From Coemansia sp. RSA 922 (lineage: Eukaryota; Kickxellomycota; Kickxellomycetes; Kickxellales; Kickxellaceae): a DNA stretch of 15,484 nucleotides. Made by a program: the position numbers and the translations under genes. Where the stretch lies: the NCBI GenBank assembly GCA_027577415.1, contig JANBQS010000551.1, positions 1 through 15,484 on the forward strand, in the 5' to 3' direction. Below are positions 1 to 7,032 of this stretch, in pieces. The stretch's first letter is position 1. Each line of letters begins with the position of its first letter. Under the pieces are notes generated by a model. That model searched no databases. It was not told the origin of the DNA and was given only the letters and a program-made list of their open reading frames with translations.

Positions 1-1284
1 TTGCGATTTCGGATCGAGTAATAGCACTGCAGTATTTGCAGACAGGCTCGAGGTCAGGAATGAAGTGTGACAGTTTCGCGGCCGTTGGGACCGCAGCATG
101 GGCCATTAGCCATAATAGCAAGAAAGAGGTGTTTAGATTTTCGTCAGCTGAATCCAGCGTGCCTTGGACAGCCTCGTGATACCTGTTCCTATTCTCGCTA
201 TTTGATTATCAAGTTTTATTTATTACTACTCATCCAGTCTTATCGGCGCGACCTCCATGGAAGACGCAAACAGTCGCCCCCTAGCGTAGTATATATTTCT
301 AAGGGAATACAGTCTAGTTGAGCGTATGCCCACACAGCGCATCTTTTTGGGTTGAGCGGGTAGTTGAGGAGTTTGCAAACGATGTGAGGATGTAAGTTGA
401 TCTGGTGCTGGCTAAAAGCCAGAATGTATGGCTGCAGGAGAGGATCATCACATGAGATTGCTGCACCTGTCAGCTCATAGTGCACAAAGATGTCACCCAG
501 AGTGATGAGTTTATTCGCCCGCAGCTTTTTCCGAGTCGCCGCAGATATCTCAACAAGGAGGTACACTGCCGGGTGGTCAAAAGGTAAGCCAAGTAGCGAC
601 TTGACAAAGCTGTTAAAGGTCTCGTTAGATTCCCTACCCTTGAGGGCAAACCAGCTGCGTAGGACTCGGTCCCAGTAAACAGGTAAGCCCTTTCGGGATC
701 TTTGGTTGTGTGAGATTGAGAAGATCAGAAGAGTTCGTGTTTTTTTTTTGGCCCAGCTGTTGGTCGAAGACCCACCGAGCTGCGACCTCCCACCAGGGAG
801 GATCCTTCTGGCGGAGCATGTTTGCCGTGAACTGAGCAAAGATGGCTTTTGTTTGCTTCTCGAGAGGTAGGAGACCGAGGCCACCCTGGTTTTTAGGCAA
901 GATGACGACGTCCCACTCTACCTTCGACTGGCGCCCGTTCCATATGAATTTGTGTAGGCAAGTTGCCACCTGGGCATAGAAAGATTCGCGGAGAAGGGTG
1001 CGATGCGCGCGGTGTACCAGAGCTTTGCCATGAGGACAGAGCTAGCTAGTAGCATGCGGCCATATAGCGAGAGTCGTCGGTCGTGCCAGCGTTGGATCTG
1101 GGCTTGGATTGCTCGATGGGTCGGCTCGTGTTGACAACCGAACCGGCTCGTTTTGATGTGGCATAAATAGGCACATTTCGCAAGTGAGCCAGCTGCATGG
1201 GCTGCCTCGGCATTATGAGTAGTGTAGTTTAACCAATTTGTTGCCACTTTGCTCCTTGGCCAATGCTCATTATTCCAACCCGAC
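1..1284 (-). pseudogene. Decayed LINE-type retrotransposon ORF2 fragment, post-RT region, cut by the left window edge
   Basis: Reading the minus strand from about 1284 leftward, the first open frame carries the segment R-L-S-L-Y-G-R-M-L-L-A-S-S with K-L-W-Y after it, a hallmark of the region following the reverse transcriptase domain in LINEs. The match then jumps frame near 970-1000 to F-I-W-N-G followed by P-K-x-Q-G-G-L-G-L, jumps again near the ten-T run at 740-749, and continues to about 300. A third frame, open from about 196 to the edge, ends with a C-x2-C pair (Cys codons at 38-40 and 29-31), matching the start of the C-terminal zinc knuckle of LINE ORF2. The endonuclease and the catalytic YxDD part of the RT are absent, as expected for a 5'-truncated copy. 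With at least three frameshifts it cannot make a working protein. The family assignment rests on motifs read by eye; the clade is not determined. Confidence 0.8.
740..749. repeat. Ten-base poly-T run at a frameshift in the LINE remnant
   Basis: An uninterrupted run of ten T on the plus strand (A on the element's coding strand). It lies where the LINE-like reading changes frame, so replication slippage here is a plausible cause of one of the breaks. A sequencing or assembly length error in the homopolymer is the alternative. Confidence 0.6.
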
Positions 1285-1459
1285 TAGTTCAGGTTCGATG
1301 TACGTGGAGCCGACTGCCTTTTTATATATTTTTTTATTTTTTTATTTTCGTAATGCGGTGCAATAGACGAAGTCAACTATCTTCAACTACGCATTTTTTA
1401 TTTCGGCTATTGCGAGACCGTTGCGCTCGCTCGCAGCCTCGTTCCCTCTGTCGTACAGT
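1285..1459. other. AT-rich spacer between the two retroelement remnants
   Basis: No gene is seen here. The stretch holds T-rich runs at about 1320-1347 (repeated TTTTTTTATT units), like the leaders of the host genes further right, followed by a mixed segment up to an ATG at 1460. It could be a promoter or 5' leader of the plus-strand element to its right, or simply host sequence between two insertions. Confidence 0.3.
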
Positions 1460-2794
1460 ATGGCGATAACGGCCACCCCAGGGAGTACTCTACTGCCTGT
1501 GAGCCTTCATTACGGCGTCTTTTAGGAGCATTTTCAAAAATTCACATTTCTTTGCTGGTTCTCTGTCATTTGTGTTCCAAAGAGCCGAGAGAGAGAGACC
1601 TGTCATGCAGCACAGTCGACCCAGAGGGAGGGGTGGTGGACACTCCGGCTAGGAGCACCACCAGAACAACCTTACTGGGTGTGCGCGGGCAAATCGGTGG
1701 TGCCGTACAAGATTGGAGGCATCGTAAAGCACCAGGAGGAGGCGTGGGCATCGCAGCGCCTGCTACAACGGGTACGCACCGCCAACGCCAAGGCAGCAGT
1801 TCGAGATAATGACCTGAAGGAGACGCTGGATGCGCTCAACTGGTCAGCGGCTAGCTTGAACGGGACATGGACGCGAAAGAACTCATGGTGCCATACCAGC
1901 ACAAGGGACTCCAACCTGAGGGGTTTTGTTATTGGCACCCCCTTTGGACTTTTGCCTGTTGCGCTGCGCGAGTGGGCGTGGTACCCGCAATCCTATCCAC
2001 AGGCCAAGTGGAGAAATTGCCCGCTGTGCCACACCGAAGTCAAGATGCAGGCGCACTTCTTCGCGTGTAAGGCGAGCCACCAGATCCTGGGCCTGGGAGG
2101 GGCAGCGGTAGAACCAGAGGAGGCGGGACCGGCAGTTACCATGGTGACGGCGATGGTGCCTAGGCCAGACCGGTGGACGCTAGTTAGACCGTCGCGACCA
2201 AATGTGGGCGCCGAATTTGGGAATGGCGAGGAAAATAATACAGAAAATAGTGGGGATGAAGAGGAGCCGCAGAGGAGGGATGGGCCAGTGGTCAAGTGGA
2301 TCATGCAAGTAGCCAAAGAAAGGGCTCCGAGCGTTCTAATCCCGCAAGCATGGCAGGCCGGTTCCGCCAACGCGATCGCCCATGAAATGAACCAGTTCAG
2401 TGAAAATGGTAGGGACTGGATGTCGCGCAAGGTCGCAGATTCCAAGGAGCTCAAGTCAGTACGCCGGGGGCAGCGGGTACTTTGGAAGATCGCCATCCGC
2501 AAGAGGTGGGAGTACGAGTATGAGGAATGCTGGCTGCCGCGAAATAACACGCAGATTTGCAAGGAAGAGGCGTCGGCGGTTAGGCCCAAGAAAAGAAGGC
2601 AGCTGATGCACGAACCACGTCCACCCGATGTGGAGCGCGATGACGGTACACCGGTGTATCTGCGCGAGTCAGCAGCCCAGAAGAGGGCGGCGTACAGCCT
2701 ACTGTGCACCTCCCTCATTGACGATTGGTGTCGCGGTAGAAAGAGCAAGGTGGCGGGCAAGGGACTGTGGTCCATCAACCCAAGATACTCTTAA
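1460..2794 (+). pseudogene. Retroelement-like ORF with C-terminal CCHC knuckle, one in-frame stop after its only early ATG
   Basis: The frame is open from 1526 to the TAA at 2792-2794 (423 codons including the stop) but contains no ATG until deep inside it. Upstream in the same frame an ATG at 1460 opens 21 codons that end at a TAG (1523-1525). So the gene is either disabled by one nonsense change, spliced, or a 5'-truncated copy. The protein holds a C-x2-C-x8-H-x3-C cluster (N-C-P-L-C near 2017-2031, H-F-F-A-C near 2050-2067), the pattern of the terminal zinc knuckle of LINE ORF2 proteins. After it come an acidic Glu/Asp/Asn-rich stretch (about 2215-2275) and a basic, Trp-containing tail. 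No RT or endonuclease motifs are visible. It lies head-to-head with the LINE remnant at 1-1284 but differs in sequence around the knuckle, so it is probably another family. A domesticated or lineage-specific host gene is possible. Confidence 0.5.
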
Positions 2795-2841
2795 AGTTCC
2801 AGCGGCGTTTGCCATGCATGTGGTTGTGGCGGTAGCTAGTG

Positions 2842-2865
2842 TTTTATTTATTTATTTATTTATTA
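2842..2865 (+). repeat. (TTTA)n simple repeat, about five units
   Basis: A run of TTTA units about 50 bases after the stop of the plus-strand retroelement-like ORF. LINE 3' ends often carry short simple repeats, so it may mark the element's 3' end. However, the same motif sits before several host genes in this window, so it may equally be host sequence. Confidence 0.75.
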
Positions 2866-3029
2866 GCTTAAGGCGGCAGACGGGTTTCGCTGTCAACGAC
2901 CTCAGTTCGTGTCCATACAGGGCTCCAATACAACGACTCAATCATCGTATGTAGCTCGCTGGTTCCTTTTCTTGGAAAAGGCCACACCCCAGCTTGGCGG
3001 CCGAATTTAGAGCACTTGTAGTTCATTTT

Positions 3030-3035
3030 TTTATT
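3030..3035 (-). terminator. AATAAA poly(A) signal for TIM8
   Basis: The plus strand reads TTTATT, giving AATAAA on the minus strand 42 bases beyond the TIM8 stop codon, a usual distance for a eukaryotic cleavage and polyadenylation signal. Confidence 0.6.
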
Positions 3036-3077
3036 TTTGATATTCACGAATCTAATAAAACCGATCGCTATCTGGTC

Positions 3078-3320
3078 TTATTGTTGAATATTTTGCAAAC
3101 GTTTTACGATAAATACGCTGGTATCGACGAAGCGGTTAACACAGTTTTGTAGACAGGCGGTCTCCTTGCTGTCTAGCTGGTTTGACTTTGCCTGTGTAAT
3201 GCAAGACTCCCAGCAGCGGCCCGTGAATTCGTGGATAGTTTGCTGCATTTGCGCCTTTTGAGTCTCTTGCTCGACAAACTTTTTGAGCTCTTGCTGAGTA
3301 GCTTGGTCAAAGGCCTCCAT
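3078..3320 (-). CDS. TIM8: Mitochondrial intermembrane-space chaperone Tim8
   Basis: This encodes an 80-residue small Tim protein. It has the twin CX3C signature (C-W-E-S-C and C-L-Q-N-C) separated by the usual spacer, and a Gln/Lys-rich helical N-terminus (F-V-E-Q-E-T-Q-K-A-Q-M-Q). Family knowledge: Tim8 pairs with Tim13 in a hexameric chaperone that carries hydrophobic precursors across the intermembrane space to the TIM22 complex. The cysteines form two disulfides introduced by the Mia40 pathway. I chose the ATG at 3318-3320 because the product then matches the family length. The upstream ATG at 3452 would add 44 residues, partly hydrophobic, translated from the T-rich leader. The leader has a TTTATTTATTTATT tract about 25 bases before the ATG. 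The gene diverges from the RING gene. Tim13 is the main alternative, but the C-W-E-S-C / C-L-Q-N-C spelling and the N-terminus favour Tim8. Confidence 0.92.
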   Translation of the reverse strand: MEAFDQATQQELKKFVEQETQKAQMQQTIHEFTGRCWESCITQAKSNQLDSKETACLQNCVNRFVDTSVFIVKRLQNIQQ

Positions 3321-3945
3321 TTCGCTGATAGAGTGAATATTGCACAATAAATAAATAAAAAAGCGAATTAAGGATAGAGAAAAGCTGACTGGGATTGTCC
3401 CCCCGCCCACCTTTTTTATGTCTTGGAAAGACCAGATTACAGATCGGATCAACGGATCTCGGATATGAGTGCCTTGTTGATATGTGTGAGATATATTGGC
3501 TTGTGCTCAGGTGATCGGTTTGCATGGAAAGTGGGTCATATGTTATAGATAAAGTATGTGCCACCGTCTCTTCCATGTGCCATTAAATGTGTTTAGTTGG
3601 TACACTACTGAGTGTTGGCCGATAATTAGGCGAACGGTGGTTTCCAGTTAATATGATGGTCATGACGAGCCAATACATGCACATATATTACTTGTCAAAA
3701 GCATCGAGGACAATAGACAGAACACAACCCACGAATGTCAATTATCTGCTGCGTCTAAAAATAACGGAACACAATGGCCGAGACCTAAAGCAGTAGATGA
3801 GGGTTGCCCGAGTGAGTGGTGAGAACATGTTCAAACGAGCGTAGGTTTGTCCTGCCTGTTCCTCACGGCATGTGCCTTTTCCCCCCTCTCCTTTCTTTCC
3901 GTTCTACCTCTGTAATGTATTTTAAACATATAGTCTATCACTGTA
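3321..3945. promoter_or_regulatory. Divergent promoter region between TIM8 and the RING-H2 gene
   Basis: These 625 bases lie between two start codons pointing apart. The TIM8 side has the TTTATTTATTTATT tract (on the minus strand, 3346-3361), a C-rich run at about 3399-3411, and three closely spaced CGGAT(C) direct repeats at 3445, 3453 and 3460. The RING side is unremarkable apart from a pyrimidine-rich stretch near 3880-3910. No tRNA, ORF or splice pattern convinced me. Confidence 0.45.
3445..3464. promoter_or_regulatory. Three tandem CGGAT(C) repeats, candidate transcription-factor site
   Basis: CGGATC occurs at 3445-3450 and 3453-3458, with CGGAT at 3460-3464, spaced 8 and 7 bases apart, about 125-145 bases upstream of the TIM8 start. 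CGG triplets are half-sites for fungal Zn2Cys6 regulators. That link is only by analogy. Confidence 0.25.
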
Positions 3946-4398
3946 ATGGGCACATCAGCGACATTAATAGTGCTCAAGGCCACATTGGCAGCTGTATGTG
4001 TTTGTATTTGCTTTTTTGGAGCTGCGATATTCCTATATTTCTACCGCGTACAGCTACGGCCACGATTCCGAATTGAACGATGGTCACGATCACTACCACG
4101 TACGCAGTGGACAGCGCCGTCGATAGCTGGTTTACAAGTGATAAAACCGCCCGAGCGCGTTGTGCGTACGCTGGATGAAATCGAAGCAGCATTGCCAAAG
4201 ACGTTCGTAGACTCTGGTGGTCTACCCCATGTGTGCGGTGTATGTCTGGATGAGGTGAAAGAGCAACAGGATGCTAGGCTGTTTGATTGTGCTCACTGGT
4301 TCCACACTCAGTGTATAGACCCGTGGTTGACTACCAATGACACTTGTCCTATGTGCCGCAAAAAAGTCGTTTTAAATTCTGTAGTTGTAGCGGTATAG
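3946..4398 (+). CDS. Small membrane-anchored RING-H2 finger protein, putative E3 ubiquitin ligase
   Basis: A 150-residue protein with one strongly hydrophobic N-terminal segment (about residues 5-33, with two Cys before the second half), a basic juxtamembrane stretch rich in Arg, and a C-terminal RING-H2 domain. The zinc ligands read C97, C100, C115, H117, H120, C123, C134 and C137, i.e. C-x2-C-x14-C-x-H-x2-H-x2-C-x10-C-x2-C, with the usual W at residue 127 (I-D-P-W-L) that helps bind E2 enzymes. Family knowledge: this layout matches ATL/RNF-type E3 ligases of endomembranes, which tag neighbouring membrane proteins. The substrate cannot be told from sequence. The start at 3946 gives the complete membrane segment. 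The gene converges on the Q/G-rich gene with 49 bases between stops and has two AATAAA signals in that gap. Confidence 0.87.
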   Translation: MGTSATLIVLKATLAAVCVCICFFGAAIFLYFYRVQLRPRFRIERWSRSLPRTQWTAPSIAGLQVIKPPERVVRTLDEIEAALPKTFVDSGGLPHVCGVCLDEVKEQQDARLFDCAHWFHTQCIDPWLTTNDTCPMCRKKVVLNSVVVAV

Positions 4399-4406
4399 TT
4401 GACAAA

Positions 4407-4431
4407 AATAAATGGATTTGCTGAAAATAAA
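4407..4431 (+). terminator. Two AATAAA poly(A) signals for the RING-H2 gene
   Basis: AATAAA occurs at 4407-4412 and 4426-4431, 8 and 27 bases after the stop codon. Cleavage at the usual 10-30 bases further would fall at or beyond 4448, the end of the opposing coding region, so the two transcripts are expected to overlap. Confidence 0.6.
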
Positions 4432-4447
4432 AAAATTTGGAACTGAT

Positions 4448-6364
4448 TTAATATACGTATTTGTGGCTATCCTTTCCATGCATAGCGTAATTGGATTCGC
4501 TCACAGACTCGCTACGACGACGCCTATGATGGCGAGGCTGGCCGTTAGGTGTCGGCGCAGAAGAACTTGGAGCTGTGTGGTGTCTGCGAGACTGGGAATT
4601 ATAGTACTGAGCAGAATCGTAATCGGCATAGTCCCTGCGACGAGACTCATTGTAGGCCGTATATGGCTGCTTTTCGGGGAATGGAGTATAGTCGTCCTCG
4701 TCCATTTTGATCTTGATAATAGTAGCCAAGGCGATCTTTCCAATATTCTCCAATGTGTCGTCGCGCTCCAGCGGGGTGACCTCGGCCTTGCGCTCAAGCA
4801 AGTCACCGACCTCTGACAACACCAAGCCCATCATCATTTGGTCATGTGTGAGGTCGGCAGGCAACGGGAGACCAGAGTCTCGGAGCTCCTGGCCCATGTG
4901 CGACTCGCTGCGGAGAACTTTGATGGCTGCGGCGCCGCCTAATGCCTGTGCTGAGGTGTGACGTAGATTTGGCTGCTTGCGGTATATGTGGCGATAATGG
5001 TGTTCGGCTACTGTTTTTTGTACGGCTGAGCTGCTATCAAATCCACCCAACATGTCTTCGTCGTCAATCCCGCTGTTGAGGTCGCGTGTACCCATTCCTG
5101 GCCTCGTGTTGCCTCCCCCTCCTCCGAATAAGCTGCCCATGATTTTGCCCAACACTTTGGTCACCATATCGCCGCTATTGCCGCCACTAGGCCCACTGCC
5201 AAACCCATGACCACCGCCGCCGCCACCATTGTATCCATTAGGACGGCCATAGGACTGATGTCCGCCATTAGGGCGGCCGTAAGGCTGCTGCTGGCCATAT
5301 CCGCCGTAGTTGCTGCCACCACCACCACCACCGAATCCTGGGCGATTCATAGCCGCACCGGCCACAGCACCAAGGAGAGCACCCCAAGGCACGCCGCCAG
5401 AGTTTTTGTTGTTGTTGTTGTTGTTATTCGGACGATAAGGATGATGACCACCATGCTGCTTCAATCGACCGTAAGCGCTATGGGCCATCATGGCGTTACC
5501 CAGGTATCTAACCCACTGTGGCTCCTTGAATGGCACAACGTAGCCCCGATTTCTGTTCTTATAATGGTGGTAGACGCTGGCACCGAGCATACCGGCGACG
5601 GGGACGAGGGGGAGAAGCTCAATGTCCTTGAAACTTTGCTTGAGACAGGTGAGGAACCCGAGTTTGGACGAGTCCTTATTGTGACCGCCACTGACAGAAG
5701 ACGAACTGTCGCTGTCGCTTGGATAGCCGCTGTGGTTATACTGGCTGCCGGGCGGCGGTGGACGCATAGCGGGGCGAAGGTTTGGACGCATGGGCGGACG
5801 CTGGTTATAGTTCTGCTGTGGTGGCGGTGGACGCATGGCTGGGCGTAGATGCGGTGGTCCATTGGGACGGTGCTGAGAAGCAGCAACGTAGGTCTCGTAG
5901 TCGCTGGCCTCAGAGCCATAGTGCTGACGCATAGGCCCGGCGTGGCTATCGTTGGTCAAGTAGTCTGGCTGCTGCTGTTGTTGTTGCTGCTGCTGATGTT
6001 GAGGAGGCGGTTGCCAGGAGCTAGATGCGTAGGGCGGCGGTGGGCGCATGTAAGGGCGTTGCTGCTGTTGCTGGGGGTTCATATAGGGACCCTGTTGCTG
6101 CTGTTGCGGGGGTAGGGCATAGGGCGGAAAGTCGGATGAGTGCATAGGATTGTTGCGCTGTCTGTCGCCGCTATCCCTGTTGTCGTTGTGGGGTATCGCA
6201 TTATTTGCATCCGAGGCCATACTCAAAGCGTCGTGGTTGGCAGCAGGCGTGTCATGAACCATGGTCGGAATACTATCGGCCATGTTTTTGAGCTCCGGCA
6301 TACCGCTAAAACTATAGTTGAGTGGATAAGGTGAAGAGTTGTGCTGGTTTGGCTGAGTAGCCAT
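4448..6364 (-). CDS. Q/N/G-rich low-complexity protein with a conserved-looking helical C-terminal domain
   Basis: A 638-residue protein of unknown function. Residues 1-230 are disordered and rich in Pro, Gln, Asn and Tyr, with polyQ blocks near 90-102 and 122-133 and a repeated R-P-A-M-R-P-P-P-P unit. Residues about 232-310 form an ordered island with a hydrophobic run (L-L-P-L-V-P-V-A-G-M-L-G-A). A poly-Asn block follows near 312-321, then a short glycine-zipper-like hydrophobic segment (W-G-A-L-L-G-A-V-A-G-A-A) and a Gly/Tyr-rich stretch to about 420. Residues about 455-560 look helical, with A-A-A-I-K-V-L and M-M-M-G-L-V-L-S-E-V-G-D-L-L. This is reminiscent of fungal DUF7721-type C-termini (Ala-rich ...MxAL... 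then a G-M/L-A-x-S/G-x-A-x-x-L-F-like helix), but only by eye. The tail is Arg/His-rich. The composition suggests a prion-like, condensate-forming protein; that is inference. The start at 6364 lies just after a TTTATT-rich leader. Confidence 0.8.
   Translation of the reverse strand: MATQPNQHNSSPYPLNYSFSGMPELKNMADSIPTMVHDTPAANHDALSMASDANNAIPHNDNRDSGDRQRNNPMHSSDFPPYALPPQQQQQGPYMNPQQQQQRPYMRPPPPYASSSWQPPPQHQQQQQQQQQPDYLTNDSHAGPMRQHYGSEASDYETYVAASQHRPNGPPHLRPAMRPPPPQQNYNQRPPMRPNLRPAMRPPPPGSQYNHSGYPSDSDSSSSVSGGHNKDSSKLGFLTCLKQSFKDIELLPLVPVAGMLGASVYHHYKNRNRGYVVPFKEPQWVRYLGNAMMAHSAYGRLKQHGGHHPYRPNNNNNNNKNSGGVPWGALLGAVAGAAMNRPGFGGGGGGSNYGGYGQQQPYGRPNGGHQSYGRPNGYNGGGGGGHGFGSGPSGGNSGDMVTKVLGKIMGSLFGGGGGNTRPGMGTRDLNSGIDDEDMLGGFDSSSAVQKTVAEHHYRHIYRKQPNLRHTSAQALGGAAAIKVLRSESHMGQELRDSGLPLPADLTHDQMMMGLVLSEVGDLLERKAEVTPLERDDTLENIGKIALATIIKIKMDEDDYTPFPEKQPYTAYNESRRRDYADYDSAQYYNSQSRRHHTAPSSSAPTPNGQPRHHRRRRSESVSESNYAMHGKDSHKYVY
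5967..5998 (-). repeat. CAG/CAA triplet tract encoding polyglutamine
   Basis: A CTG/TTG triplet run on the plus strand encodes the longest polyQ block (about residues 122-133) of the Q/N/G-rich protein. The codons are mixed CAG and CAA. Related blocks lie at 6055-6075 and 6090-6110, and a GTT run at about 5405-5430 encodes polyasparagine. Confidence 0.8.
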
Positions 6365-7032
6365 CGAAAAAATAATAAATAAATGAGAATAAATAAATAA
6401 AAAAAGGAGATGAAAGAAAAGTGGGACTTTGTATTATCTTGTCAACTCTTTTAGTACATAGCAGTCGTTTATATAGAAAGGATGCTTTATATAAGGCGCT
6501 GGGGGTGGTGGGGTGGCGCGAGAAAGCAAAAAGTGGAAGAAAAAAAAGATGACGAGAGAATAAAGAGGTGGCTGGATTTTTTTTTGTTTTCTACGGGTGC
6601 ATCACAAGGGGTGCCTTTTTTTGGGGGTACTCAGAAACATCCCGAGTACACCACATGTCACTTGCTGTTGGCCTTGCAGCGTCTGATGTTGGCATCATGC
6701 ATGCATTTAGCCCCTTGAAGTGTCTTCAGCCAATGACGTACAATCCAGAAAAGTGGGGCCAGGTCCTAAATGCTGTGTGGCTCAATATATTCACGTCTTG
6801 ATGAGCAAAGAGAGCCGAGTGCGCTATGATCTTGAGGACATGTCACTAATGCATCATTAACAGAGTACGTAGCAAAGTATTGAAAGCTCATGTGCCTAAT
6901 CAAGAAAATCATCATTACTCCATTTTTGGCCCCCGAAAGAAAGAGGCTTGGCTCCTCCTTTTTATCATTTTCCTTTCTCCTATTGCATTTTTTATTTCCC
7001 ACTCTTTATTTTATTTTGTAAATTCACCACAA
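6365..7032. promoter_or_regulatory. Divergent promoter region between the Q/G-rich gene and the transporter
   Basis: These 668 bases separate two divergent start codons. On the left is a TTTATTTATTTATT-rich leader (minus strand, 6370-6407) and, further up, a symmetrical TTATATAA at 6487-6494 that could be a TATA box about 125 bases before the minus-strand ATG. In the middle, CCAAT at 6730-6734 overlaps TGACGTA at 6734-6740, a CCAAT-box/CRE-like pair. GTACTC at 6627-6632 and GAGTAC at 6644-6649 form a short inverted repeat. On the right is a long pyrimidine-rich run (about 6950-7015) before the transporter ATG. The open frames here (for example at 6482) show no protein-like features. Confidence 0.4.

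Larger units (their letters stand above)
2795..3077. other. Intergenic stretch between the retroelement ORF and TIM8
   Basis: Contains the TTTA repeat, a short unique segment without coding potential on either strand, and the 3' UTR of TIM8 with its poly(A) signal. No RNA gene or clear terminal inverted repeat was seen. The right-hand boundary of the retroelement cannot be fixed by eye. Confidence 0.4.

Noticed and set aside
1288..1302. GGTTCGAT-like string resembling a tRNA B box
   Set aside because: The flanking bases do not form a T-arm and no A box or acceptor stem is found nearby.
1993..2778. 261-codon minus-strand frame opposite the retroelement-like ORF
   Set aside because: Ser/Leu-rich shadow; the plus-strand frame has the zinc-knuckle pattern and a longer open length.
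3321..3452. 44-residue N-terminal extension of Tim8
   Set aside because: It would add a hydrophobic leader encoded by the TTTATT tract; small Tim proteins lack presequences and the shorter form matches family length.
5207..5848. 213-codon plus-strand frame antisense to the Q/G-rich gene
   Set aside because: It is the complement of Gly/Pro/Gln codon repeats, giving Val/Thr/Arg-rich nonsense; the minus-strand frame is three times longer and has ordered, protein-like islands.
5100..6110. Repetitive blocks that at first glance resemble a repeat array
   Set aside because: They are in-frame triplet and Gly/Pro codon repeats inside a coding region, without regular spacers, so not a CRISPR or satellite array.
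6482..6718. 78-codon plus-strand frame in the intergenic region between the Q/G-rich gene and the transporter
   Set aside because: Composition is driven by G-rich and A-rich low-complexity DNA, it overlaps another equally long frame, and no domain or motif is visible.
6865..6939. GTACGT-type 5' splice site upstream of the transporter
   Set aside because: The nearest branch-like CTAAT is followed too closely by an AG, or only by weak AG choices, so no convincing intron can be drawn.
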